This document shows positions 1-7,910 of a stretch of DNA of 64,000 nucleotides, in pieces. Source of the DNA: Curtobacterium sp. ER1/6. GTDB lineage: Bacteria > Actinomycetota > Actinomycetes > Actinomycetales > Microbacteriaceae. The DNA lies in contig NZ_MJAK01000003.1 in assembly GCF_001742745.1 (NCBI RefSeq), forward strand, positions 1 to 64,000, given 5' to 3'. The translations under genes were made by a program, and so were the position numbers. A model generated the notes under the pieces. It did not search any database and was not told the DNA's origin. It was given only the letters and a program-made list of their open reading frames with translations. Within the stretch, counting starts at the first letter, position 1, and the number at the start of each line of letters is the position of its first letter.

Positions 1-122
1 CCGGCACCACCGTCCACGTCTCCGACGACGCCGCGAAGCTGCTCAACGACACCTTCAAGACCGACGCCGTCAAGGGTGGCCTGCTCGTCGGCACCGCCAC
101 CATCACCGCCCAGATCAAGTAA
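1..122 (+). CDS. 3' end of a truncated gene, possibly secreted beta-rich protein
   Basis: The last 40 or so codons of a gene run in from outside the window and stop with TAA at 120-122. The visible tail contains small, Thr/Gly/Ala-rich strands (for example LVGTATITAQIK at the end), like the C-terminal strand of secreted beta-sandwich or HtaA-like domains. The assignment is weak because only about 39 residues are seen. The reading frame has strong GC bias at the third codon position, so it is very probably coding. Confidence 0.55.
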   Translation, partial: GTTVHVSDDAAKLLNDTFKTDAVKGGLLVGTATITAQIK

Positions 123-220
123 CACCCAGCACCACCACCGGAAGGCGCCGCCCCCGCACGAGGACGGCGCCTTCCGTCGTACCCCGATCCCGCCTCCCAG
201 CGCCTCGACGACAGGATGGA

Positions 221-466
221 GTGGTGACCGCACCCCAGGACGTGACCCCGAGGGTCAACACACTCGCCGTCGTCGCCTTCGTCCTCGTATTCTTCGTCGC
301 CTTCGTCGGGTCGATCGTCGGGTTCCTGGCCCTGCGCGACATCGACAGGACGGGTGAGGGTGGTCGCGCGCTCGCCCGGTGGGCGATCGTCCTCGGCTTC
401 GTCTTCACCGCGTTCAACATCGTCGTCGGGGTCCTCGTCCTCGTCTCGATCCTCCGCCAGGGTTGA
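221..466 (+). CDS. DUF4190-like small membrane protein
   Basis: An 81-residue protein with two predicted membrane segments, roughly residues 15-38 and 53-77, linked by a short loop containing LRDIDRTGEGGRALA. Two helices flanking a polar loop, with a Gly-rich first helix, is the pattern of DUF4190 proteins, which have no known function. The start is GTG at 221 or the next codon, GTG 224; AGGATGGAG lies just upstream. It stands between a truncated gene and a serine hydrolase on the same strand, and nothing in the context points to a role. Confidence 0.7.
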   Translation: MVTAPQDVTPRVNTLAVVAFVLVFFVAFVGSIVGFLALRDIDRTGEGGRALARWAIVLGFVFTAFNIVVGVLVLVSILRQG

Positions 467-491
467 GGGGTCCGGCCGCGATGATGGTGCC

Positions 492-1385
492 GTGAACACC
501 GCCGAACCCGTCCGCGACGCCGTCGTCGCCGAGGTCGAACGCACCGGCTTCCGGGCGCACGGCCTGCACGTCCTCGTCGGCGACGACACCTCCGAGCAGC
601 GTTGGAGCGCCGACGTCCGCCGCGACGTCCACTCGGTGGCGAAGGGCGTCGCCGTCCTGGCCGTCGGGATCGCCGTCGACGACGGTGTCGTCGCGCTCGA
701 CGAACCCGTCGGCGCACTGCTGCCCGACGTGGGACTCGGTCCGGGCGTGCAGGACGTGACCCTCCGGCACCTCCTCACCATGACGAGCGGCATCGACATG
801 CCGTGGTCACCGACGCAGGCGACGGACTGGCCCGACCTGGCGCGGGAGTTCCTCGGACGGCCCACCCCGGGTCGCCGGTTCCAGTACGCGAACGCCAGCA
901 CGTACACCGCCGTCCGAGCACTCGCCGAGCGGGTCGGGGACGTCGGCGCCTTCGTGCAGGACCGCCTGTTCACCCCGCTCGGCATCGCCGACGTCGTGTG
1001 GGACCGCGATCCGCTCGGTCACGTCGTCGCCGGCGGGGGGTTGTGGCTCCGGACCGCCGAGGTCGCGCGCATCGGTCGACTCCTCCGCGACCGGGGGACC
1101 GTCGACGGGCGACCGGTCGTGCCCGCGGCGATCGTGGACGCGATGCACGGCGACTGGGTGACGGCCGGGTCCTCGCCCGCCTACGACCGCTACGCCCTCG
1201 CCGGGTGGGGCGGGCCCGGACGGCTCTGGCGGCTGCACGGCGCGTACGGGCAGCTCGTGCTCCTCGACCCCCTGGCCGACGCGGTGGTGACGCTCACCGC
1301 CGACGACCACGAGCGGGCGGACGCCGTCGCCGCGGCGGTGGCGCGGGTGCTCGCCGACGTCGCGTCCTCGCCCTCCGGGCGCTGA
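492..1385 (+). CDS. Serine hydrolase, beta-lactamase/DD-peptidase-like family
   Basis: A 297-residue protein of the class C beta-lactamase/esterase fold (PF00144). The SxxK catalytic tetrad is SVAK at residues 48-51, the YxN motif is YAN at 132-134, and an HGAYGQ segment near the C-terminus fits the third (HxG-like) motif. No signal peptide is visible, so it is probably cytoplasmic and more likely an esterase or amidase than a resistance enzyme. The reading frame is open further upstream, but GTG 492 is the sensible start: earlier codons overlap the preceding gene and encode low-complexity Ser/Arg sequence. A GATGAT hexamer lies 6 nt before it. The gene is convergent with the MarR regulator. 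Confidence 0.8.
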   Translation: MNTAEPVRDAVVAEVERTGFRAHGLHVLVGDDTSEQRWSADVRRDVHSVAKGVAVLAVGIAVDDGVVALDEPVGALLPDVGLGPGVQDVTLRHLLTMTSGIDMPWSPTQATDWPDLAREFLGRPTPGRRFQYANASTYTAVRALAERVGDVGAFVQDRLFTPLGIADVVWDRDPLGHVVAGGGLWLRTAEVARIGRLLRDRGTVDGRPVVPAAIVDAMHGDWVTAGSSPAYDRYALAGWGGPGRLWRLHGAYGQLVLLDPLADAVVTLTADDHERADAVAAAVARVLADVASSPSGR

Positions 1386-1408
1386 CGGGCTGGACTGCCG
1401 GGTCCCGG

Positions 1409-1873
1409 TCAGTCCTCGGGGTCCGCGGGGCCGAGCGCGTCGAGGAGGCGGTGGGAGACGGACCGCAGGGTGTCCGCGTCGGTCCCCACGGGCCTCCAGA
1501 ACAGCTGCTCGAGTGCCGCGGTGTGCGCGCGGATGCCGGCCAGCACCGCACGGCGGCCCTCCGTCGTCATCGTGACCCAGCTGCCCCGACCGTCGGTCGG
1601 GCAGTCGGCCCGCTCGACGAGGCCGCGACCGACCATCCGGGTGACCTGGTGGCTGACCCGGGACTTCTCCCAGCCGATGCCGGCGGCGACGTCACGCACC
1701 CGCAGTCGGCGATCCGGAGCGCGATGGAGACCGATGAGGATCTCGAACTCGGGGATCGAGATGCCCGCGCCCTCCTGCACCGCGTGGTCGAGCGCGCGGT
1801 CGAGTCGCCGCCAGACGTCGTGGAACGCGTCCCACGTCGCCCAGTCGTGCCCTGCGCCAGCGTCGTCCGCCAT
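1409..1873 (-). CDS. MarR-family transcriptional regulator
   Basis: A 154-residue winged-helix protein. The DNA-binding core is recognisable: a recognition-helix region with GWEKSRVSHQVTRM, followed by the wing sequence RADCPTDGRGSWVTMT and TEGRR, which are standard MarR landmarks. ATG 1873 is preferred over an upstream in-frame start because a TACGCT hexamer lies 7 nt before it, giving a leaderless transcript. It is divergent from the PutA-like gene with about 120 bp between starts, so it may control that gene; this is inference from position only. Confidence 0.85.
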   Translation of the reverse strand: MADDAGAGHDWATWDAFHDVWRRLDRALDHAVQEGAGISIPEFEILIGLHRAPDRRLRVRDVAAGIGWEKSRVSHQVTRMVGRGLVERADCPTDGRGSWVTMTTEGRRAVLAGIRAHTAALEQLFWRPVGTDADTLRSVSHRLLDALGPADPED

Positions 1874-1880
1874 GACCGCC

Positions 1881-1886
1881 AGCGTA
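1881..1886 (-). promoter_or_regulatory. -10 hexamer of the MarR gene
   Basis: TACGCT on the minus strand, 7 nt before ATG 1873, in the leaderless arrangement. No clear -35 box. Confidence 0.5.
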
Positions 1887-1980
1887 GCCAGCAGCGGACG
1901 TCCCGAGCACACGGCCGATCCGTCCGGCTCGCTCCGAGTCGGCGCCCGGCGTACTCAGAGGTCACGTCGGGGGGCCGGAA

Positions 1981-1986
1981 TACGAT
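1981..1986 (+). promoter_or_regulatory. -10 hexamer of the PutA-like gene
   Basis: TACGAT exactly 6 nt before ATG 1993. Transcription would begin at or next to the A of the start codon (leaderless). Confidence 0.6.
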
Positions 1987-1992
1987 CGTTCC

Positions 1993-4900
1993 ATGCCCTC
2001 CCCGCACCTCCGTGACTGCACCGACGACGTGGTGGCACGGGCACAGGGGTGGATCGACGCCGGCCGCGGCGTCCGGACGGACCCCGCTGCTGCCCGCCTG
2101 GCCGAGCTGCTCGCCGACCCGCGCGGGCGCGACTTCGCGCGGGAGTTCGTCGACGTCGTCGTCCGGCCGGAGGACCCGCGGGTCGTCGCGCGCAACCTGG
2201 AACGGGCGAGCCGCTCGGTGCCGGAGGACCTCGCGTGGTGGCTCCGTGGGGCGGTGACCGTCGGCGGCGGCTTCGCGACGATGGCGCCGTGGGCCGTCGT
2301 GCCCTCGGCGCGCCGCGTCCTCCGTCGACTCGCCGGACACCTCGTCGTCGACGCGACCGTCGCCAGGACCCCGGCGGCCCTGGCTCGGGTGGGCGGACCC
2401 GACACCCGGGTCGACGTCGACTTGCTCGGCCCGGCCGTCCTCGGACCCGCCGGGCGCGACCGTCGGCTCGCGGCGATCACCGAACTCGTGCAGCAGGACG
2501 TCGACGCCGTCTCGGTCGACCTCGACGCGGTGCTGCCGTCGACCTCGCCGTGGGACCTCGACGCGGCCGTCGCCGACGCCGTCGAGCACCTCGAACCGCT
2601 CGTGCGCACCGCCGCGGGTCGTCCGACCCCACCGGTCGTCACGCTGCAGAGCGGACGGGCGGACGACCTCGAGCGGACCGTCGGGGTGCTCTGCGCCCTG
2701 CTCCGGGTCGACGGCACCGCCGGGGTCACCCTCGGCGTGACCCTGCCGGCCGAGCTGCCCGAGTCGCTCGACGCGTTCGACGAGGTGACGGCCCGGGCGC
2801 AGGACCGCCGTGCCGCCGGGGGAGCGCCCGTCCGGGTCCGCCTCAGCACGGGCACGCTCCTCGCGACCGAACGGGTGGACGCCGTCCTGCAGAGCCGCCC
2901 GCTCGCGGTCACCGCCGACCGCCTGGCGACGGACACCGCGTTCCTGCGACTGCTCGACCGGGCGATCGATCCCGAGCGCACCGACGCCGTGCACGTCGGG
3001 GTCGCCACCTCCGACCCGTTCGCGCTGGCGGCCGCGTCCGTCCTCGCCGAACGCCGCGGCGTGCTCGACGCGGTGGAGCCCGAGGTCCTCCTCGGCACCA
3101 CCCGCTTTGCGGACGCTCTCCGCGGTTCCTTCGGCCGGGTCGTCGTCCGCGTCCCGCTCGTCCGCCCCGACGAGTACGACGCGGCCGTGCCGTTCCTCGC
3201 CCGGCGCCTGCGCGAGGTCGCGGACGGTGTCGCCGCCACGTCCGACGGTGACGACGCAGCCGCTGACGACCGCGGGCTGGCCGCGCACGTCGACGGCGTC
3301 GCCGCACTCGTCCGTCCGGCACCGACCTCCCGTCGCATCCAGGACCGTCGCCGGCCCCCCGGCGACCCGGGGCTGCTCGACCGGTCCGGCAGCACGCCCG
3401 ACACCGATCCCTCGGTCCCGGGGAACCGCGAGTGGGCGGCCGAGGTCCTCGCCCGCGTGCCGGGGTCCCAGCGCGGTGCCGCCACCATCCGCGCCGCGCG
3501 CACCACGGACCGCGGGCGGCTCGAGCGGATGATCGCCCGCACGGCCTCGGCCGGGGCGAACTGGGGCCGGCAGGAACCGGAGGACCGGGCGGAGCTCTTC
3601 GACCTCATCGCCCACGCCGTCGAACGCCATCGTGCCGACCTGGTCGAGGTGGTCGTCTCCGAGCTCGGGTTCACCCTGGCCGAGGCCGACGGCGAGGTCA
3701 GTCGCGCCGTCGACGCGGCCGTGCACGCCGCCGACCGCACCCGGCACCTGGTCGACGTCACGGGTGCGCAGCCGGCACCACCACGGCTCACCGTGGTCGT
3801 GCCGTCGTGGAGTGCCCCGCTCGTCGACGCCGCCGACGGCGTCCTGACGGCACTGGCCGCCGGGAGCGGTGTGGTGCTGCAGCCCGCGACCGCCGCGCGC
3901 CGGGCCGGTGCCGTGTTCGCCGAGGTGCTCTGGGACGCCGGGGTGCCCCACTCCCTGCTCCAGCTCGTCGACCTCGACGGCAGCGACCTCGCACGGGACC
4001 TCGTCGCCCACCCCGCCGTCGACCGGGTCGTGCTCACCGGGGCACCGGAGACGGCGCGGTCCTACCGGTGGTGGCGGGCCGACCTGCCCCTCGTCGCCGA
4101 GCTGACCGGGGTCGTGACGGCGGTGGTGACCCCGTCGGCCGACCTCGACCAGGCGGCGCGCGACGTCGTGGCGTCGGCGTTCGACCGTGCCGGGCAGTCG
4201 GCGGCCGCCGTGTCGCTGCTCGTGCTCGTCGGGTCCGTCGGCGAGAGCGACCACTTCCGCGACCAGCTCGCCGACGCGGTCCGTGGGTTGCGCACGGCGT
4301 GGCCGACGGACCCGTCCGCGCAGGTCGGGCCGCTCGTCGCCGAGCCGTCCGGTCCGGTCCGGACGGCGTTGACCGAACTGCGGCCGGGGGAGTCGTGGCT
4401 CGTCGAACCCGCCGCCCTCGACGACTCCGGGCGACTGTGGTCCCCGGGCGTCCGGGAGGGCGTGCGCCCCACTGCCGACCACTCCCGGTCCGCGGTCCCC
4501 GCTCCCGTGCTGGACGTCGTCCGCGTCGACACGCTCGAGGACGCGCTCGCCCTGCAAGAAGCCGTCGACGGCGGCTCCGTCGCGGCCCTGCACACGCTCG
4601 ACCCGGACGAGGTCGCCACCTGGTCGGACCGCACCAGGGCCGGCCTGCTCGTCGTCGACCGTCCGACCACCGGCGCCCGACCCGGGCGACAGCCGGTCGG
4701 CGGATGGCGGCGGACCGCGGTCGGACCCACCGTGCACCGCGGGGGCCCGCTCGCCGTGCTCGGAGCGGACCGCTGGCGGCCGACGGCGCGCACCGCCCAG
4801 CGCAGCATCCAGTTGCAGGGGCTCGGGAACCGCGTGACGGCGGTCATCGAGGCCGCGCGCGCCGGGCTGTCGTTCGAGGAGTTCGACCGCGTCCGTGCGG

Positions 4901-5532
4901 GCGCCGAGAGTGACGCGGCAGCGCGTGCGACCCTCTACGGTCGCTCACGGGACACGGCCGACCTCGTCGTCGAGCGGAACGTCATCCGGTTCCGACCGCA
5001 GTCCGTGGTCGTCCGTCAGTCGACGGGCGTCGGTGCCGGTGACCTCGTCCGTGTGCTCGTCGCGGCGACCGCGGCACGAGCGCACGTGCTCCTCAGCACC
5101 GCCCGCCCGCTGCCGGCCGAGCTGCTGCCGCTGTTCTCCGCGGCGCGGTCCCCGCTCCACGTCGTCGACCAGCTGGTCGAGGACGACGCAGCGTTCCTGG
5201 CCCGTGCCGCGTCCGGCGCCCTGCTGCAGGACGACTGGTCGGACGGGGCGGAGCAGGACCTCGACCCGCTCGACCTCGTCCTCGCCCAGGGTGTCGAGCG
5301 GCGACGCCACACGGCGTTCGGCGGCCCCGGCTCCCGCGTGCGGCTGCTCGGCGGCGACCCGCGTGCGCTCGAGGCGGCGCTCGGAGCCGGGACGGACACG
5401 ACGATCCACGACGACCCGGTGGTGGAGTCCGGCCTGGTCGAGATGCTGCACTTCCTGCGCGAGCAGACCGTGTCCGTCGCGGCGCACCGGCACGGCGACG
5501 TCTCGACGGCGTTCAGCCGCCTGCGGCTCTGA
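1993..5532 (+). CDS. PutA-like protein with degenerate proline dehydrogenase and aldehyde dehydrogenase active sites
   Basis: A 1179-residue protein that aligns by eye along the whole length of actinobacterial PutA, the bifunctional enzyme that oxidises proline to P5C and then to glutamate. Key residues are missing. In the PRODH half, the RLVKG motif reads RLSTG (residues 283-287), so the conserved Lys is Thr286. In the ALDH half, the PWNFP oxyanion motif reads SWSAP (605-609, Asn to Ser607). The NAD-binding Lys of KPA is Gln630, and the GQKCSA nucleophile motif reads GQSAAA (734-739, Cys to Ala737). The ALDH general-base Glu is kept (Glu703). The frame is intact over 3.5 kb with normal codon use, so it looks maintained, not decaying. 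It probably has a regulatory, structural or altered function; it should not be assumed to catabolise proline. The divergent MarR gene may regulate it. Confidence 0.85.
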   Translation: MPSPHLRDCTDDVVARAQGWIDAGRGVRTDPAAARLAELLADPRGRDFAREFVDVVVRPEDPRVVARNLERASRSVPEDLAWWLRGAVTVGGGFATMAPWAVVPSARRVLRRLAGHLVVDATVARTPAALARVGGPDTRVDVDLLGPAVLGPAGRDRRLAAITELVQQDVDAVSVDLDAVLPSTSPWDLDAAVADAVEHLEPLVRTAAGRPTPPVVTLQSGRADDLERTVGVLCALLRVDGTAGVTLGVTLPAELPESLDAFDEVTARAQDRRAAGGAPVRVRLSTGTLLATERVDAVLQSRPLAVTADRLATDTAFLRLLDRAIDPERTDAVHVGVATSDPFALAAASVLAERRGVLDAVEPEVLLGTTRFADALRGSFGRVVVRVPLVRPDEYDAAVPFLARRLREVADGVAATSDGDDAAADDRGLAAHVDGVAALVRPAPTSRRIQDRRRPPGDPGLLDRSGSTPDTDPSVPGNREWAAEVLARVPGSQRGAATIRAARTTDRGRLERMIARTASAGANWGRQEPEDRAELFDLIAHAVERHRADLVEVVVSELGFTLAEADGEVSRAVDAAVHAADRTRHLVDVTGAQPAPPRLTVVVPSWSAPLVDAADGVLTALAAGSGVVLQPATAARRAGAVFAEVLWDAGVPHSLLQLVDLDGSDLARDLVAHPAVDRVVLTGAPETARSYRWWRADLPLVAELTGVVTAVVTPSADLDQAARDVVASAFDRAGQSAAAVSLLVLVGSVGESDHFRDQLADAVRGLRTAWPTDPSAQVGPLVAEPSGPVRTALTELRPGESWLVEPAALDDSGRLWSPGVREGVRPTADHSRSAVPAPVLDVVRVDTLEDALALQEAVDGGSVAALHTLDPDEVATWSDRTRAGLLVVDRPTTGARPGRQPVGGWRRTAVGPTVHRGGPLAVLGADRWRPTARTAQRSIQLQGLGNRVTAVIEAARAGLSFEEFDRVRAGAESDAAARATLYGRSRDTADLVVERNVIRFRPQSVVVRQSTGVGAGDLVRVLVAATAARAHVLLSTARPLPAELLPLFSAARSPLHVVDQLVEDDAAFLARAASGALLQDDWSDGAEQDLDPLDLVLAQGVERRRHTAFGGPGSRVRLLGGDPRALEAALGAGTDTTIHDDPVVESGLVEMLHFLREQTVSVAAHRHGDVSTAFSRLRL

Positions 5533-5554
5533 GCGGTCGCCGCGGTGGGCGGCG

Positions 5555-5560
5555 TACCGT
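5555..5560 (+). promoter_or_regulatory. -10 hexamer of the small acidic protein gene
   Basis: TACCGT, 7 nt before ATG 5568; leaderless arrangement. Confidence 0.45.
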
Positions 5561-5567
5561 CCGATGC

Positions 5568-5780
5568 ATGAACGCACGAGCGAACGACGACGAGGTCCAG
5601 ACCGCCCCAGTGATGGACGGTGCCACCGAGGCCACCAACGAGGAGAAGCTCTCCGGGCTGGTGGAGCAGGTCGAGCACGACCACGGCGACGAGGGTGCCG
5701 GGGCCATGGCCGACCACCTGCGGGACCGCATGGACGAGACCGGTGTCGAGGACGAGGGTCCGGTCACCGAGGTCGAGTAG
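5568..5780 (+). CDS. Small acidic hypothetical protein
   Basis: A 70-residue, strongly acidic, hydrophilic protein rich in Asp, Glu and Gly, with a probable amphipathic helix around NEEKLSGLVEQVEHD. There is no signal peptide or membrane segment. I do not recognise a family. It follows the PutA-like gene by 35 bp on the same strand but has its own TAnnnT hexamer, so it may be transcribed separately. Confidence 0.6.
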   Translation: MNARANDDEVQTAPVMDGATEATNEEKLSGLVEQVEHDHGDEGAGAMADHLRDRMDETGVEDEGPVTEVE

Positions 5781-5827
5781 CGGCCGGGCCGCGGTCGGCT
5801 GCCTGCCCGACCGCGGTCAGCCGTGTG

Positions 5828-6193
5828 TCACCGTCGGCCGTGGCGACGCCCTCCCGTGCCGACGAGCCCGACCTCGAGCGCCGTCAGGACGATCGCGACC
5901 ACGAGCTGCCGGACGGCGAACCCGCGGGTCTGCCGGTCGAGCGCGATGAGCGGCACCATCGAGACGCCGTGCGTGGCGTCCACGGCGGCGCCCAGCACGT
6001 GCGCCTCGGGCGAGCCCGCGCGGACGAGCAGCGCCGCCTGGGCGAGCTGCCGCACGCCGAGGACCCGACCGAAGACGGCGACGCGCCCCGTCGAACCGCG
6101 CGACGCGATCAGGTGCGCGATCCCGATGCCCGCGCGGAGTCCCTCGACCCAGTGCGCACGCTCGGTGCGTGCCCGGCGGCTGCGGCGGCTCAT
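5828..6193 (-). CDS. Hypothetical membrane protein coupled to an SDR gene
   Basis: A 121-residue protein starting with a basic stretch (MSRRSRRARTER). It then has several hydrophobic Ala/Val-rich segments, about residues 15-30, 40-60, 70-85 and 90-112, which suggest a small integral membrane protein. Its ATG (6193) overlaps the TGA of the upstream SDR gene by four bases, a sign of translational coupling. This start is chosen over the longer open frame because of that overlap. Family not recognised; DUF4267-like proteins have a similar layout. Confidence 0.65.
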   Translation of the reverse strand: MSRRSRRARTERAHWVEGLRAGIGIAHLIASRGSTGRVAVFGRVLGVRQLAQAALLVRAGSPEAHVLGAAVDATHGVSMVPLIALDRQTRGFAVRQLVVAIVLTALEVGLVGTGGRRHGRR

Positions 6194-7185
6194 CGGCGCT
6201 TCCCCGCGGCGATCGCAAGCGCTCCGGCGGCGCCGAGTGCGGCGCCGATGATGCCGTTGCCGAGTCGGCGGTGTTCCACCCACCAGGTCTGCGGCGACCA
6301 CGCGTGCGCCGAGTCGTCGAAGACACCGTGCGCGCCGTGGTCACCCGCGACCGGCTCGTACAGGTTGGTCGGCAGGGACTCGCCGTCCTTCTGCTCGGCC
6401 TGCTGCCCGCTGACCAGGGTCTTCGCGGCGTACCAGTCGGCGAAGCGACCGCTGATCCGGTTGCCGAGGATCGTGTAGACCGTCGACTCGCCGACCCAGG
6501 TGCGGCGTCGGGGCCGCTCGGCGGTGGCGGCGATCGCGCGTGCGCCGACCTCGGGCTGGTAGATCGGGGCGACCGGCTGCGGGTGGTGCGGCAGCAGCGA
6601 CTTCACCCAGTTGAACTGGACCGTGTTGAGCGCGGGCATGTCCACACGGCTCACAGCCACCTTGCTCCCCTGCGCGGAGAGCTCCGACACGACCGACTCG
6701 GTGAAGCCCACGATGGCGTGCTTCGAGCTGCAGTAGGCGGACTGCAGCGGGATGCCGCGGAAGCCCAGCGCCGACCCGACCTGGATGACGTGTCCGCGGT
6801 CGCGCGGGACCATCCGCGACAGTGCCGCGCGGGTGCCGTGCACGAAGCCGAGGAAGTTCACGTCGAGCGCGCGTTCGAAGTCGTCGGCCTCGGTGTCGAG
6901 GAACCGTCCGAAGACCCCGACCATCACGCAGTTGACCCACAGGTCGATCGGCCCGAGCTCCTGCTCGGCGCGGTCGGCAGCGGCCTCGACCGCCTGGCGG
7001 TCGGCGACGTCGGCGACCAGCGCGAGCCCGCGACGTCCGGCGGCTTCGACCTCGGCGACGGCGGCCGCGACCCCGTCCTCCCCTCGGGCGAGGACGGCGA
7101 CGTCCCACCCCCGCGCGGAGAGCTCGCGGACGGTCGCCCGTCCCAGTCCAGCCGAACCACCGGTCACCACTGCCACGCGCGTCAT
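6190..7185 (-). CDS. Short-chain dehydrogenase/reductase (SDR)
   Basis: A 331-residue NAD(P)-dependent oxidoreductase. Residues 8-14 give the nucleotide-binding TGGSAGLG motif. A NCVMV segment replaces the usual NNAG, a catalytic Ser lies before YCSSK (the YxxxK motif), and SR follows as in classical SDRs. It is longer than the usual 250 residues: the C-terminal 80 residues include WYAAKTLVSGQQ and a hydrophobic Gly/Ala-rich end that may anchor it to the membrane. The start is ATG 7185. It is first in a two-gene operon with the small membrane protein and divergent from the membrane-protein gene at 7269. Substrate cannot be deduced. Confidence 0.85.
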   Translation of the reverse strand: MTRVAVVTGGSAGLGRATVRELSARGWDVAVLARGEDGVAAAVAEVEAAGRRGLALVADVADRQAVEAAADRAEQELGPIDLWVNCVMVGVFGRFLDTEADDFERALDVNFLGFVHGTRAALSRMVPRDRGHVIQVGSALGFRGIPLQSAYCSSKHAIVGFTESVVSELSAQGSKVAVSRVDMPALNTVQFNWVKSLLPHHPQPVAPIYQPEVGARAIAATAERPRRRTWVGESTVYTILGNRISGRFADWYAAKTLVSGQQAEQKDGESLPTNLYEPVAGDHGAHGVFDDSAHAWSPQTWWVEHRRLGNGIIGAALGAAGALAIAAGKRR

Positions 7186-7268
7186 GCTGTCCGTTGTACG
7201 CGGAGCACGGTCACCGCCGACTCAGCGGGCGTCCCCCGGCACGGCACCACGGGGAGCATGATGGCGCG

Positions 7269-7892
7269 GTGGAGACGCGCGACGAGGACCCGGTCGAGGA
7301 GACACCGCCCGGCTGGGTGCTGCGCACGCCCACGCGGTGGCGAGAGGTCTGGGACATCCCGGTGCTCGCGCTCGTCCTGGCCGCGCTGAGCGTCGTGGTC
7401 GGTGCTGCCTTCGGGGACGTGCTCGCCCTCGTCGTCGGTGTCGTGACCGCCCTCGTCGTGGTCGCCGGCGCGGTCCTCCTGTTCGTCGCCGCTCGTCGCG
7501 GGTACGACGAGCAGAGCTGGGGTGCGTCCTGGGATCTGCACCGCACGCGGATCAGCGTCGGGGTGACCTTCGGCGCGACGGTCATGGTCGCGAGCCTTGC
7601 GGTCGGCCTCCCGTTCGCCACGGCGTTCGGCGTGATCGCTGGCTTCTCGCAGACCACGCGGTTCGCGCGGTCCGTCCCACGATTCGACTACACAGCCGTC
7701 GCTTGGGCGTTCTTCGCGGTGGCAGCCTGCTCCGTCGTCCTCGTGGTGCTGGGTCTGGCGCTGCCGGAGCAGCCGGTCCTCCCCGACTGGCGCGCCGCGG
7801 TCTGGGTCGGCGGAGGAGGCGCGAGTGCGCTCTTCAGCGCCGTCCTGGCAACGGTGCACGCCCGACGAGCGAGCCGCGCCCCGCTCGAGTGA
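7269..7892 (+). CDS. Hypothetical integral membrane protein
   Basis: A 207-residue protein with four likely membrane helices (approximately residues 29-49, 52-72, 95-120 and 140-162) and perhaps a fifth near 172-192. Cytoplasmic ends carry Arg clusters, including ARRGYDEQSW and HARRASRA. The start is GTG 7269; GGGGAG lies about 12 nt upstream and a CATGAT hexamer 6 nt upstream. The longer open frame upstream would run through the divergent promoter region. I do not recognise a family. Confidence 0.65.
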   Translation: METRDEDPVEETPPGWVLRTPTRWREVWDIPVLALVLAALSVVVGAAFGDVLALVVGVVTALVVVAGAVLLFVAARRGYDEQSWGASWDLHRTRISVGVTFGATVMVASLAVGLPFATAFGVIAGFSQTTRFARSVPRFDYTAVAWAFFAVAACSVVLVVLGLALPEQPVLPDWRAAVWVGGGGASALFSAVLATVHARRASRAPLE

Positions 7893-7910
7893 CCGCAGGA
7901 GGGCGGGCGA

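Noticed and set aside
1567-4737. Minus-strand open frame of about 1056 codons opposite the PutA-like gene
   Set aside because: GC-rich shadow; composition is repetitive Gly/Arg/Asp with no domain.
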